A DNA stretch of 43,294 nucleotides from Verrucomicrobiales bacterium (GTDB lineage: Bacteria; Verrucomicrobiota; Verrucomicrobiia; Verrucomicrobiales; DEV007), in the NCBI GenBank assembly GCA_021648365.1, contig JAKISY010000030.1, positions 1 to 43,294 on the forward strand, in the 5' to 3' direction. Position numbers and translations under genes: made by a program. Positions 32,165-42,400 of this stretch are shown one piece after another (the first letter of the stretch is position 1; each line of letters opens with the position of its first letter). A model generated the notes under the pieces. It made no database searches. It was not told the DNA's origin and saw only the letters and a list, made by a program, of their open reading frames with translations.

Positions 32165-35100
32165 ATGAGCGCAGAATCGCACCTCGACGAAATCTTCGGC
32201 CTAGAAAAAAAAGAAGAGAGCTTTGACTCTGTTCAAATCACTGTGGCAGCATCGGATACGGTGCGCTCATGGAGTAGCGGCGAAGTCAAGAATCCGGAAA
32301 CTATCAACTACCGCACATTCAAACCCGAAAAAGGCGGTTTGTTTTGTGAACGTATCTTTGGGCCGACCAAAGACTGGGAGTGTACTTGCGGAAAATACAA
32401 ACGCATCAAATACAAAGGAATGGTCTGTGACCGTTGCGGAGTGGAGGTGACTCTCTCTCGTGTGCGGCGTGAGCGCATGGGGCATATCGAGCTGGCGGTG
32501 CCGGTTTCGCATATTTGGTTTTACAAATGTATGCCATCTCGCATTGGTTTGGTGCTCGATATGAGTGCTCGCCAGTTGGAGCGCGTGATTTATTACGAAG
32601 ATTACATCGTGACCGATCCGATCAATACGCCTTTGGAAAAAGGTCAATTGCTGACGGAACTGGAGCATCGCGAAGCCGAAGACGAATACGGCGAAGGCAG
32701 CTTCCGTTCGGGCATGGGTGCTGAAGCGATTCAGGATTTATTGTCGCAAGTGAATTTAGCTGAAGAGATCGTCGAGCTTGAGGAAGCGATGACGAAGACT
32801 CGCTCGAAGCAGGTGCGTAAAAAATTGGCAAAACGCTTGAAGCTTGCTCAGGGATTTGCTCAATCGCATACGCGTCCTGAGTGGATGATCATCGATGTGT
32901 TGCCTGTGTTGCCACCGGATCTACGTCCTTTGGTGCCTCTAGAGGGTGGGCGTTTTGCTACTTCTGACTTGAACGATCTTTACCGTCGGGTGATCAATCG
33001 TAACAATCGTCTGAAAAACTTGCTGCAGCTGAAAACTCCGGATGTGATCATTCGCAACGAAAAGCGTATGCTGCAAGAAGCTGTGGATGCGTTGTTTGAT
33101 AACGGACGTCACGGTCGTGCTGTGACTGGAGCGGGTAACCGTGCGCTGAAGTCTTTGAGCGATATGCTCAAGGGTAAAGGTGGTCGTTTCCGTCAGAATT
33201 TGCTGGGTAAACGAGTCGATTACTCTGGACGTTCGGTGATTGTGGTGGGACCAGATTTGAAATTGAGTCAGTGTGGTTTGCCTAAAAAAATGGCATTGGT
33301 GCTGTTCGAACCATTCATCATTCGTCGCCTCAAAGAGCTGGGCTATGTGCACACTGTGCGTAGTGCTAAGAAGTTGATTGAGCGTAAGACGACGGAGGTT
33401 TGGGATATCTTAGAAGAAGTGACCACTGGTCATCCTGTGATGCTCAACCGTGCGCCCACTTTGCATAGATTGTCGATTCAGGCTTTTGACCCAGTGTTGA
33501 TCGAGGGTGAAGCGATTCGCGTGCATCCGCTGGTTTGTACTGCTTACAATGCTGACTTTGATGGTGACCAAATGGCGGTTCACGTGCCTTTGTCGGTGGA
33601 AGCGCAAATGGAAGCGCGTCTGTTGATGCTGGCGCCAAATAACATTTTCACACCTTCGAGTGGTCGTCCGGTGATGACTCCTTCGCAGGACATTGCCTTG
33701 GGTTGTTATTTCCTGACTTACACACGCCAGATTCCTGTGCGTGGTAAAGATGATGAAGATACCGAGCGTAAAGTAAGAGCGTTGTCGCTTTTTGCGGATA
33801 CCAGCGAGGTTGAATTCGCCATCGCTAACCGCGCGATCGACATGCACGATGCGGTGCGTTTGCGTAATCCTGATTACGGCAAAAAAGATGGCGATGCGTA
33901 TTTTGGTGATCGCGAATCCAAAGTGATCATCACGACTCCAGGTCGTGTTCGTTTTAACGAAATTTGGCCAGATGAAATCGGCTTTGTGAATACCTCGATC
34001 GCTAAGAAGCAGTTGGGCGAAATCATCTGGCGTTCTTACAAGATGGCGGGTAAGGATCGCACTGCAGCGGCCTTGGATCTCATGAAGGAGCTTGGGTTCA
34101 AAGAGGCTACTCGTTCAGGTTGTTCGATCGGCATCACCGACATGGTGATCCCTAAAAGCAAAAAAGCTGAGCTCAAAATAGCTTTTGCTGAAGTGGCTAA
34201 GTCTAACAAGCAGTATCAATCAGGTATCATTACCAATAAAGAGCGATACAACAAAGTGGTCGATATTTGGACTCACGCGGGTGACCAGATCACTAAAGAT
34301 TTGTTCAGAACGATCGATTACAACGATGGCAAAGATATGCCAAGTCCCTTGTTCATCATGGTGGACTCTGGTGCACGTGGTAACCGTCAGCAGATCAAAC
34401 AGCTCTCGGGTATGCGTGGATTGATGGCAAAACCTTCGGGGGAAATCATCGAGCGTCCGATCACCTCAAACTTCCGCGAAGGATTGACGGTGCTTGAGTA
34501 TTTCATCTCGACGCATGGAGCTCGTAAGGGCTTGGCCGATACAGCGCTGAAAACGGCTGACTCGGGTTACATGACTCGTAAACTGGTGGATGTGTCACAG
34601 GACGTGATCATCACCGAGGACGATTGTGGCACGGTCAACGGTATTGTGGTGGCATCGATCTACGAAGGCGATGAAGAGACGGTGGATTTGAAGACCCGTG
34701 TGTATGGTCGTAGTTCTGCAGAGAAAGTGGTCAATGGCAAAAAGGTGATCGTCAAAGCCGGTCAGTTGATCGACGAGGACGTGGCATTGAAGCTGGAAGA
34801 TATTGGTCATGAGCGCTTGAAAATTCGCTCGGTCTTAACTTGCGAATCGCCCCGTGGTTGTTGTGCTACCTGTTACGGCATGAGCTTGGCTACTAACGAG
34901 CCGTCTAAGATTGGTGAAGCTGTAGGTATCATCGCTGCGCAGAGTATCGGTGAGCCGGGCACACAGTTGACGATGCGTACATTCCACGTGGGTGGTGTGG
35001 CTACGCAGTCTTTCAAACAGCCGATTGTCAAAGCAAAGGGCGCAGGTCAACTGCACTACAATGCGCTGAAAGTGGTAGCTACCACTGAGGGCACATTTGT

Positions 35101-36337
35101 TGCATTGAACAAAACGGGTAATATCACGATTCACGACAAGGATGGTCGCGAAATCGAATCACACGATGTGGTGGTAGGCGCAGTTCTGCATCACGCAGAC
35201 AACGCAGCTATCAAAAAAGACGATACGGTGGTGACATGGGATCCTTACAATGTGCCGATTATTACCGAGAAGGCTGGAACCATTGAGTTCCGCGATATGA
35301 TTCAAGGCATCACGATCGAGACTGAGTTGGATAAAGAAACCAACAAAAAAGGTCATGTGGTGATCGAGCATAGAGAAGACTTGCATCCGCAGTTGGTAGT
35401 GGTCGATTCCAAAACCAAAGAAGTCCTCGCGAGTTACTCGATCCCGACTGGAGCTCACCTTTCTGTGAAAGAGGGCAAGAAGGTCAAAGCGGGTCAACAG
35501 CTCGCTAGAACGCCACGTAAAGTGTCGGTGACGAAGGACATCACAGGTGGTTTACCACGTGTGGCGGAGTTGTTCGAAGCTCGTAAACCTAAGGACGCTG
35601 CGCAGATCGCTAAGATCGCTGGGGTGGTCGAATTGGGTGGCACGGTGCGTAACAAACGTAAGTTGATCGTGACTGATCCTGAAACGGGCGAACAAGAAGA
35701 GCATCTGATTGCTTTGGGTAAACATTACCTAGTGCAAGAGGGCGATTTGGTCACTAAGGGACAACAGCTCACTGAAGGTTCGGTAACCAGTCAGGAAATC
35801 TTGGAGGTCCTAGGACCCCACGAGCTGATGGAGCATTTGGTGAACAATGTGCAGGACGTTTACCGTCTGCAAGGTGTGGAGATCAATGATAAACACATCG
35901 AGATCATTGTGCGTCAGATGTTGCGTAAGATCAAAATCACGGATCCGGGTGATACCACCTTCCTTTGGGGAGACCAGGTTGAAAAAACCACCTTTGAAGA
36001 AATGAATCGCGATATGCTCGATCAGGGTGGTAAGCCTGCTGAAGGCGAACCCGTTCTGCTAGGGATCACCAAAGCGTCGCTTGAAACGGACAGCTTCATT
36101 TCTGCGGCTTCCTTCCAGGATACGACACGAGTGCTCACCGAGGCGGCAACGCTTGGGCGCATCGACGAGTTGCGTGGCTTCAAGGAAAACGTGATCATGG
36201 GTCACTTGATCCCTGCTGGCACAGGATTTGAAAATGTCCGTAACATTCAAGTGATCGAGACGGTAGATCCTTTGGATTACGACGGAGACGAAGAGCTTGA
36301 ATTGGAGGAGATCGTCGAAGTAGGGGAAGGTGCTTAA
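32165..36337 (+). CDS. rpoC: DNA-directed RNA polymerase subunit beta'
   Basis: The 1390-residue beta' subunit. The N-terminal zinc site C73, C75, C88, C91, the catalytic metal-binding NADFDGDQM (D464, D466, D468) and the second zinc site (CESPRGCCATC, about residues 895-905) are all present, followed by the trigger-loop block EAVGIIAAQSIGEPGTQLTMRTFHVGG. Intact and of normal length. The start ATG at 32165 has an A/C-rich leader with no Shine-Dalgarno. It is followed by rpsB-tsf, not by the more usual rpsL-rpsG-fusA. Confidence 0.98.
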   Translation: MSAESHLDEIFGLEKKEESFDSVQITVAASDTVRSWSSGEVKNPETINYRTFKPEKGGLFCERIFGPTKDWECTCGKYKRIKYKGMVCDRCGVEVTLSRVRRERMGHIELAVPVSHIWFYKCMPSRIGLVLDMSARQLERVIYYEDYIVTDPINTPLEKGQLLTELEHREAEDEYGEGSFRSGMGAEAIQDLLSQVNLAEEIVELEEAMTKTRSKQVRKKLAKRLKLAQGFAQSHTRPEWMIIDVLPVLPPDLRPLVPLEGGRFATSDLNDLYRRVINRNNRLKNLLQLKTPDVIIRNEKRMLQEAVDALFDNGRHGRAVTGAGNRALKSLSDMLKGKGGRFRQNLLGKRVDYSGRSVIVVGPDLKLSQCGLPKKMALVLFEPFIIRRLKELGYVHTVRSAKKLIERKTTEVWDILEEVTTGHPVMLNRAPTLHRLSIQAFDPVLIEGEAIRVHPLVCTAYNADFDGDQMAVHVPLSVEAQMEARLLMLAPNNIFTPSSGRPVMTPSQDIALGCYFLTYTRQIPVRGKDDEDTERKVRALSLFADTSEVEFAIANRAIDMHDAVRLRNPDYGKKDGDAYFGDRESKVIITTPGRVRFNEIWPDEIGFVNTSIAKKQLGEIIWRSYKMAGKDRTAAALDLMKELGFKEATRSGCSIGITDMVIPKSKKAELKIAFAEVAKSNKQYQSGIITNKERYNKVVDIWTHAGDQITKDLFRTIDYNDGKDMPSPLFIMVDSGARGNRQQIKQLSGMRGLMAKPSGEIIERPITSNFREGLTVLEYFISTHGARKGLADTALKTADSGYMTRKLVDVSQDVIITEDDCGTVNGIVVASIYEGDEETVDLKTRVYGRSSAEKVVNGKKVIVKAGQLIDEDVALKLEDIGHERLKIRSVLTCESPRGCCATCYGMSLATNEPSKIGEAVGIIAAQSIGEPGTQLTMRTFHVGGVATQSFKQPIVKAKGAGQLHYNALKVVATTEGTFVALNKTGNITIHDKDGREIESHDVVVGAVLHHADNAAIKKDDTVVTWDPYNVPIITEKAGTIEFRDMIQGITIETELDKETNKKGHVVIEHREDLHPQLVVVDSKTKEVLASYSIPTGAHLSVKEGKKVKAGQQLARTPRKVSVTKDITGGLPRVAELFEARKPKDAAQIAKIAGVVELGGTVRNKRKLIVTDPETGEQEEHLIALGKHYLVQEGDLVTKGQQLTEGSVTSQEILEVLGPHELMEHLVNNVQDVYRLQGVEINDKHIEIIVRQMLRKIKITDPGDTTFLWGDQVEKTTFEEMNRDMLDQGGKPAEGEPVLLGITKASLETDSFISAASFQDTTRVLTEAATLGRIDELRGFKENVIMGHLIPAGTGFENVRNIQVIETVDPLDYDGDEELELEEIVEVGEGA

Positions 36338-36358
36338 CTATAAATTTGGTAAAACTTT

Positions 36359-36476
36359 GAGATCGGCTTTTTAGTCGATCTCGAAGATTGCGCCTTGATT
36401 TATCAATAGCCTTGAACAATACTTGGCGCCCCTACAGATTTAGGGGAAATAATTTTGCCGCCGAGTGGCGGGCAAA
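36359..36476 (+). terminator. Hairpin series between rpoC and rpsB
   Basis: GAGATCGGCT-TTTT-AGTCGATCTC (36359-36382), then CCCCTA-CAGATT-TAGGGG (36429-36446) followed by AAATAATTTT, then TTTGCCGCC-GAGT-GGC(G)GGCAAA (36454-36476). The second could terminate weakly; the third lies nine bases before the A-rich leader motif and may belong to an rpsB leader. Confidence 0.45.
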
Positions 36477-36484
36477 GAGTAAGA

Positions 36485-36500
36485 GAAAAAACAACAACGG
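36485..36500 (+). promoter_or_regulatory. GAAAAAACAACAAC leader motif, rpsB copy
   Basis: GAAAAAACAACAACGG, 79 bases before the rpsB start, preceded by GAGTAAGA as in the rplL copy (GAGTAAGCTA). Unknown function; shared among ribosomal-protein and RNA-polymerase leaders in this window. Confidence 0.5.
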
Positions 36501-36563
36501 GTCAAACCGAACAACCAGACAATGCGCTGCCTTGACTTAAAGGTAGCACTAACTAACAAAGCG

Positions 36564-37250
36564 ATGTCACAAGAATTGATTATAGAACTAGTAGAGGCAG
36601 GGGTGCATTTTGGACACCAAAGACAGAAGTGGGATCCTCGTATGAAGCCCTACCTTCTGGAGGAACGCAACAAAATCCATTTGTTGGATTTAGGAAAAAC
36701 CGTGGAGCAACTTGAAACCGCTTCTAACTTTTTAGCAAAACTGACGAGAGAAGGCAAAAAAATTCTTTTCGTAGGATGCAAGCGCCAGGCACAAGAGGCA
36801 GTGCAGCAGGCAGCAGAAGAAACCAAACAATTTTATGTCAATCACCGTTGGTTGGGTGGCACTTTGACCAATCTTGAGACCATCCGTAAGAGTGTGCAAC
36901 GCATGGCTTACCTCGAGGATATTGAGAAATCTCCTGACTTCAAAAAGATGGGGAAAAAGGAGCTGGCTTCACTCAATCGTGAGCGCGCAAAATTGTTCCG
37001 TAACCTCAATGGCATCCGCTTGATGGAGAAAGCTCCCGATGCGTTGGTGATCGTTGACTCGGCAAGAGAATCCATCGCAGTGGCCGAAGCACGCAAGATT
37101 GGTATCCCAATCGTCGCGTTGGTGGACTCCAATGCTAATCCAGATATCATCGATTACCCCGTTGCGGCTAATGATGATGCTATTCGTTCTGTCCGCACGA
37201 TTTTGCGTAAATTGGTCGAGCCAATGATCGCTGCTGCTGGCGGTAAATAA
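36564..37250 (+). CDS. rpsB: 30S ribosomal protein S2
   Basis: The 228-residue S2 from the ATG at 36564 (MSQELIIELVEAGVHFGHQ). An ATG at 36522 is in frame, but its 14 extra residues do not match the family. Conserved stretches are GVHFGHQRQKWDPRMKPYL, RWLGGTLTNLETIRKS and PDALVIVDSARESIAVAEARKIGIPIVALVDSNANPD. It is needed for mRNA binding on the small subunit together with S1. tsf follows 32 bases later, the almost universal pairing. Confidence 0.97.
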   Translation: MSQELIIELVEAGVHFGHQRQKWDPRMKPYLLEERNKIHLLDLGKTVEQLETASNFLAKLTREGKKILFVGCKRQAQEAVQQAAEETKQFYVNHRWLGGTLTNLETIRKSVQRMAYLEDIEKSPDFKKMGKKELASLNRERAKLFRNLNGIRLMEKAPDALVIVDSARESIAVAEARKIGIPIVALVDSNANPDIIDYPVAANDDAIRSVRTILRKLVEPMIAAAGGK

Positions 37251-37282
37251 TTCACTATTTCACTCTAAACCATTATTGAATC

Positions 37283-38161
37283 ATGGCTGAAGTAACATTG
37301 GAATTGATCAAACAACTACGTGAGAAAACCAACGTAGGAATGATGAACTGTAAGGGCGCCCTTAAAGAGGCGGACGGCGATCTTGAGGCCGCGGAAATTA
37401 TCTTGCGCAAAAAAGGCATGGCGGCTGCTGATAAAAAAGCATCGCGGGAAACCAGTGAAGGCCTGGTGGCGACCACGATCAGCGATGACGCCAAAACGGG
37501 CGTGATGATCGACCTTGGCTGTGAAACTGACTTCCTTTCTAAGGGTGAAGGTTTCCGTGCGTTTGTAGCAGAGCTTTTGCAGTATGCCATGCAGGCAGAC
37601 GCCGTGGACTCGCTTGAGTCCTATTTGGCGCTGACTCCAAACGGCGCGGATAGCATCGAGGACATCGTCAAAGTCAAAGTGGGCTCTATGGGTGAAAACA
37701 TGGGGATTGGCAATGTGGCGCGTTACACCGTTGCAGGGGCTGGCTGTGTTTCTTCTTACATCCACATGGATGGTAAGATTGGAGTTTTACTTGAGCTGGG
37801 CTGTGAATCTGCTGATACCGAAAAGAACGAAGCTTTGGCTGCTTTGGGCAAAGATATTTGTTTGCACATTGCGGCATCCAATCCTATCTGCCTCGGTCGC
37901 GATGAAGTGCCTGCTGATTTGGTAGAAAAGGAAAAAGACGTTTACCGAGATCAAGTCAAAGGCAAACCAGAGAACATCATTGATAAAATCGTCGAGGGCA
38001 AACTCGACAAATTTTACAAAGGTTCTTGTTTGTTGGAGCAGAGTTTCATCAAAGATCCTGATCAAACGATCAAAGCTTTATTGGAAGCTAGCTCGACTGA
38101 TTTTGGCGATACCTTGCAGATCCGACGTTTCGCGCGTTTCGCAGTTGGCGAAGTTAGCTAG
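37283..38161 (+). CDS. tsf: Elongation factor Ts
   Basis: The 292-residue nucleotide exchange factor for EF-Tu. The N-terminal UBA-like domain has LIKQLREKTNVGMMNCKGALKEADGDLEAAEIILRKKG, and the core has the EF-Tu-contacting GVMIDLGCETDFLSKGEGF block. A repeated half-domain (GVLLELGCESADTEKNEAL) follows, and the C terminus is short. The ATG at 37283 lies in an A/T-rich context. A strong terminator follows 24 bases after the stop. Confidence 0.97.
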   Translation: MAEVTLELIKQLREKTNVGMMNCKGALKEADGDLEAAEIILRKKGMAAADKKASRETSEGLVATTISDDAKTGVMIDLGCETDFLSKGEGFRAFVAELLQYAMQADAVDSLESYLALTPNGADSIEDIVKVKVGSMGENMGIGNVARYTVAGAGCVSSYIHMDGKIGVLLELGCESADTEKNEALAALGKDICLHIAASNPICLGRDEVPADLVEKEKDVYRDQVKGKPENIIDKIVEGKLDKFYKGSCLLEQSFIKDPDQTIKALLEASSTDFGDTLQIRRFARFAVGEVS

Positions 38162-38184
38162 ATTCTTCAGCAAGACTGAATTTG

Positions 38185-38212
38185 AAACGGACGCCTACGG
38201 GCGTCCGTTTTT
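38185..38212 (+). terminator. Rho-independent terminator of rpsB-tsf
   Basis: AAACGGACGCC-TACG-GGCGTCCGTTT, a perfect 11-pair stem with a stable UACG-type tetraloop, followed by TT. It marks the end of the gene-expression cluster. Confidence 0.92.
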
Positions 38213-38240
38213 GGTTTAGCGAGAATGGTGGATGGAGGGT

Positions 38241-38370
38241 CGAGGGACGGCAGTGCGGGCGATACGGGGCGGTGGGTTTGCGGGGTGAATGTGCGGGCGC
38301 GGTCTCGGCGGAGCTCGCCCCTCCACGGACGGTGAATGGAGGGTCGAGCTCCGCCGAGACTTCTTGTGCT
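38241..38370. repeat. REP-type repeat, left flank of the transposase
   Basis: About 130 bases (CGAGGGACGGCAGTGCGGGC to TTCTTGTGCT) that recur at 39009-39142 in the same orientation. It contains an inverted repeat of 22-base arms (38303-38324 with 38338-38359) with one mismatch, typical of paired REP units. It begins about 30 bases after the tsf terminator and runs to the last codon of the transposase gene. Confidence 0.85.
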
Positions 38371-38856
38371 CTATGAGTCGTGCCAGATCAGGGATGTGAG
38401 TTTGCCTAGGTAAGGCCAGTCGCTTGCATGTTTGACTAGGCCGTGACGAACTGGATTTTGACGAACGTAATCCCATTTTGTCCGCCATGATTCATTGTTA
38501 CGTATTTGACGATCCCAACAGTTTCGCTGCCAAATGGGCTTATCGGTAGGTAATGGCCAGTTTTTGGTCGCGAGGGACTTCCAGTAGGAGACCCAGTGTT
38601 TGAGATTGGGAGAATGCTCTTGTGCGGGGGAACAAAACAAATGGATGTGATCAGGTAAGATGGTGTAACAGCCGACAGACCAGAGGTGCGCGCTTCGCCA
38701 AGATTTTTTTAGCAGCTCATGCACCTCGGGGGAATCAAGAATAGCTTTGCGATTATTTGTGCAGATGGTGACAAAAATAATGGTCGAACCGTTGCCATTA
38801 GAAAAGCGAATTTGTTTTGCGGGATAGTGGCGTTGTTTGTGACTACTTTCTTTCAC
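38371..38856 (-). CDS. REP-associated tyrosine transposase (RAYT, Y1 transposase family)
   Basis: The 161-residue protein is a single-strand DNA-acting HUH nuclease of the IS200-like Y1 family, RAYT subgroup. It shows the HUH motif H70-I-H72 in LPDHIHLFC, the WQRNCWDRQIRNNESW block and the catalytic tyrosine Y130 in WDYVRQNPVRHGLV. GTG at 38856-38854 is the start read here; no ATG is close. It is the only gene on the minus strand. RAYTs act on the REP sequences near them and usually do not move as insertion sequences; REP repeats lie on both sides here. It appears intact, with no frameshift. Confidence 0.9.
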   Translation of the reverse strand: MKESSHKQRHYPAKQIRFSNGNGSTIIFVTICTNNRKAILDSPEVHELLKKSWRSAHLWSVGCYTILPDHIHLFCSPAQEHSPNLKHWVSYWKSLATKNWPLPTDKPIWQRNCWDRQIRNNESWRTKWDYVRQNPVRHGLVKHASDWPYLGKLTSLIWHDS

Positions 38857-38925
38857 AATTAACGATTATTCAGTTTCGAACTTTTAAGTCAAGGTGTTTG
38901 TGAAATTAAATTTGTGACCAGGTGC

Positions 38926-39142
38926 GGTCTCGCGGGAGCTCGCCCCTCCAAGGAGATGGTGAATGGAGGGTCGAGCTCCGCCGAGACTTCTTGTGCGCGG
39001 TGGAGGTGCGAGGGATGGCAGTGCGGGCGATACGGGACGGCGGGTTTGCGGGGTGAATGTGCGGGCGCGGTCTCGCGGGAGCTCGCCCCTTCAGGGGGGG
39101 GCGGTGAATGGAGGGTCGAGCTCCGCCGAGTCTTTTTGTGCT
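38926..39142. repeat. REP-type repeats, right flank of the transposase
   Basis: Two paired units. The first is TCTCGCGGGAGCTCGCCCC (from 38928) with its inverse ending at 38986; the second is at 39071-39131. The second is part of a copy (39009-39142) of the left-flank 130-base repeat. The variants TCTCGGCGG and TCTCGCGGG differ by a local swap. The region 39143-39420 after it shows no gene. Confidence 0.85.
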
Positions 39143-39420
39143 TATTGAGAAAAAATCAGGAAATAAGTCACAGGGTGAAATGTGGGGGCAAGAGTAGGTA
39201 GAATGAGTGGTTTTAAAGTTGGTTGTATTTGGATGAGTTCGCAAAAGTGGGATTTTTTTCTCACTAGAGCTTCTTTTGTATTTACAAACGGCTCTTTATT
39301 GAGCACACTTTGCGAAATTGTTGGAAAACAAGAGACATTTTCAAGGAATCATTCGAGTAAGCTAACCGTCAGGCCTGTGTCTGGGCGGATTTGTGTTTTA
39401 GGAAAGAAGGATTTTGAAAG

Positions 39421-42400
39421 ATGAATTTAATGAAAGGGAAAAATACTATGAAAACATCATTGATGAAAAAAATGAGAGCTAACTTTCGCTTACAGCTATT
39501 GGTGCTGGTGGCGATGTTTCCGAGCTTGGTGATGATGCCGAGTGTGGCGCATGCTAATCCAAGTGGTGGTGTGGTGGCAAATGGAGCGGCGGAGATTCTA
39601 TCCGATGTCAATAACCCGGCATTTTTGCAGATCATCCAGAACAGCCCCAAGGCGATCATCAACTGGCAAAACTTCTCGATCAGTGCAGGCGAAACGACGC
39701 AGTTCATTCAACCGAACCAAATGGCGGCGGTATTGAACCGAGTGGTCAGCGGCAACCCTTCGGTGATCGCGGGTATGCTCAGTGCTAATGGTAAAGTGAT
39801 CGTGGTCAATCAGAACGGCATCATAGTGACCTCGAGCGGGGTGGTTGATGCTGCTGGCGGTGTGGTGCTTTCGACTCTGGACATCGCTGATGGAGACTTC
39901 ATGAATGGTATGGACGATTCCTTTTTAGGAACGACGGCTGCAGGGGTGACTAACTACGGAACGATCATGTCAGCAGGTGGCGATGTGATCCTGTTAGGTA
40001 ATTTCATCGACAATGCAGGCATCATCGGTGCGCCGGATGGCGTCGTAGCATTGGGAGCAGGCGGCAACATCGTCGTGCATGCCCAAGGTGAGAACAAAAT
40101 CTCGATCATGGCACCTGGCGTAGGCGCGCAAACGGGGATCAATAACTCGGGTAGCATCACGGGTGCGGCAGCAGAGCTTAAAGCGCACGGCAATGTCTAT
40201 GCGCTGGCGATCAACAATTCAGGCATGATTCGCGCGACGGGCACCCAAACCATCAACGGACGGGTGATGCTGACTTCGCGCAGTGCGGATGGCACCACTG
40301 GTGGCAATATAGAAAACACCGGCGAGATCAAAGCCAACAATGTCGACGGCAGCGGTGGATTCATCATGATCGACGGTGGACCTGGTAGCAACGTCGGCAT
40401 CCTTGATGGTGTAGTATCAACCAACGGCATTGGCAATACTAACGGTGGCGATGTAGTGATGATCGGGCAAGTGATCAATGTAGCGCAAGGCGCGGAAGTG
40501 ACAGCTAACGGCGTCAACGGCGGCACCATTTTAATCGGTTCCGCAGAGGATACGCAGGCGGTGACCATCGGCGGCACCGTGAGCGCTAACGGCAGCACGG
40601 GCAACGGGGGAAGTGTGATGGTGCTAGGCGATCCTAGCAGTGTATTGAGCGTGACCAATACTGGACGCATCACCGCAACAGGTGGTCAGAACGGCGGATT
40701 GGTGAGCATGCAGGGAGGCACGATCAACGCAGCTTTAGGATCAGTGATCGACGTAGGTGGCGCAGTCAACGGTGGCAGCGTGGTGATCCTCGGCGAGGAT
40801 GCTAATGGAGCAGTGAATTTGAATGGCACGATCAACGCAGCTGGTGTCACGGGAGCTGGTGGAGTGATCACCGCGACCGGAGCGGGTGATGTGAATGTGG
40901 GATCGAATGCGGTGATGAATGCCGATGGCGCGACAGGCGGTTTGGTGAGCATAGATGCTGCGGCAGATACCAGGATGGCAGGCACGATCACCGCCTTGGG
41001 CAATGTGGGCAACGGTGGAACAGCTAATGTGACAGGACGTAACGTAGTGGTAGCAGTGCAGTCGAGCATGGATGTGAGTGGGCTGACTGGCGGAGGTCAG
41101 ATCAATGTGGGTGGTGGCTTTCAGGGCATCAATGAGAATCTACGCAATTCAGAATTGACGATAGTGGGAGGACTGGCGACTTTGAGAGCGGATGCGATCA
41201 ATACCGGAAACGCGGGAACGATAGTAGTCTGGTCGGATGGAGATACTTTGTTTGGGGGAGAGATCATTGCTAGAGCCTTGGGTGAAGTGGGGCGTGGTGG
41301 TTTTGTGGAAGTATCAGGCAAGCGGAATTTAAAAGTGACGGGAGAGTTCGCAGTATCCTCACTTAGCGGCGATCGAGGAATGGTGCTGTTTGATCCAGGT
41401 GATATCACAGTGGGAGACACGGGTGCAGATCTCCTTATATCTACGCTGAATGGTTTGTTGCGGTCTAACACTGACGTGATCATAGCGACGGATAATAGTG
41501 ATGGAGGCACAGGAGATATTATTTTTGAAAGTGTTGTTCAAGATAATAGCAATACAGCAGTGCTGTGGAACACCAGCGCCAGTTTGGGCATTTTTGCTTC
41601 TGGAGACGTGAGATTTTTTAATAGCGTGCAGACAGCGGGGGATGGATCGATCAATATTATTGCTGGTTGGACAGGTTCGGAGGGTGATGCCATTCTTGGA
41701 GCACGGGATGCTGGTGTAGATGGTGTTTTGGGTAATAGTGATGACTATTGGACTGGAGGTAACCCCGAGGATGCGTGGAATTTTTATGTCAACGGAGCTA
41801 ATGGTGGTGTGGCAGGTAGGTTCGGCGGTGGACCGGGTGGCAACTTCGGCAATGTGTATATCAACGACGCAGCGAATAACCGGGCGGTGGATGTGGGATC
41901 TCGCTATGGCAATACCAATGTGGCGGCAAATAATGTTATATTAATAGGTTCTTCGGCTGGAAGTAATTACAGAGCTCAGTTGGGGTTCAGGGATAAAGGC
42001 ACGGTGTTTTATGTTGGAGATGGAGAGAATCGATTTGGGACTGACTTCGGTATAGCAAAATATGGGGCGGGTGCGTTGATGTTTGATACTAATGGTGATG
42101 CCATTTTCCTTGCCGACGGGATCACACAGGCCACTTATGGGACGGGGAATCCGCAATTAGGGATTACGGGCACTGTCCTAACAAATCCTTTATTTTATGC
42201 TGGAGGTGAAGCGGTTCTTGACGTGAACGGCGATGTTGTGTTAGATGGGAGTGGGGTAGCAGCGACCTACGTAGCTGGCGCACCAACTCTTGCGATCATT
42301 GGTGAAGCTACTGGTGGATTTTATGTTGGAGGTGAAGCGGTGTTGGATGCGAATGGTAATGCAGTGCTAGATGGGGGTGGGGTAGCAGCTACCTACGCAG

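Noticed and set aside
36522..36563. Upstream ATG for rpsB
   Set aside because: S2 homologues begin near the ELVEAGVHFGHQ block; the extra 14 residues have no match.
38891..38915. Possible third Rex-like site (TTGTGAAATTAAATTTGTG)
   Set aside because: The right half is a direct repeat of TTGTG, not an inverted TCACAA, so it lacks the required symmetry.
38221..39142. CRISPR array suspected from repeated GC-rich blocks
   Set aside because: Repeats are long, irregularly spaced inverted pairs around a RAYT gene, with no regular spacers and no cas genes.
39182..39424. ORF of 80 codons between the REP repeats and the exoprotein
   Set aside because: GTG start, no ribosome binding site, no motif and overlap with the leader of the exoprotein gene.
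39369..41510. Several minus-strand ORFs opposite the haemagglutinin-like gene
   Set aside because: They arise from the Gly/Asn/Val-rich repeats read in antisense; the plus-strand frame has a signal peptide and TPS domain.
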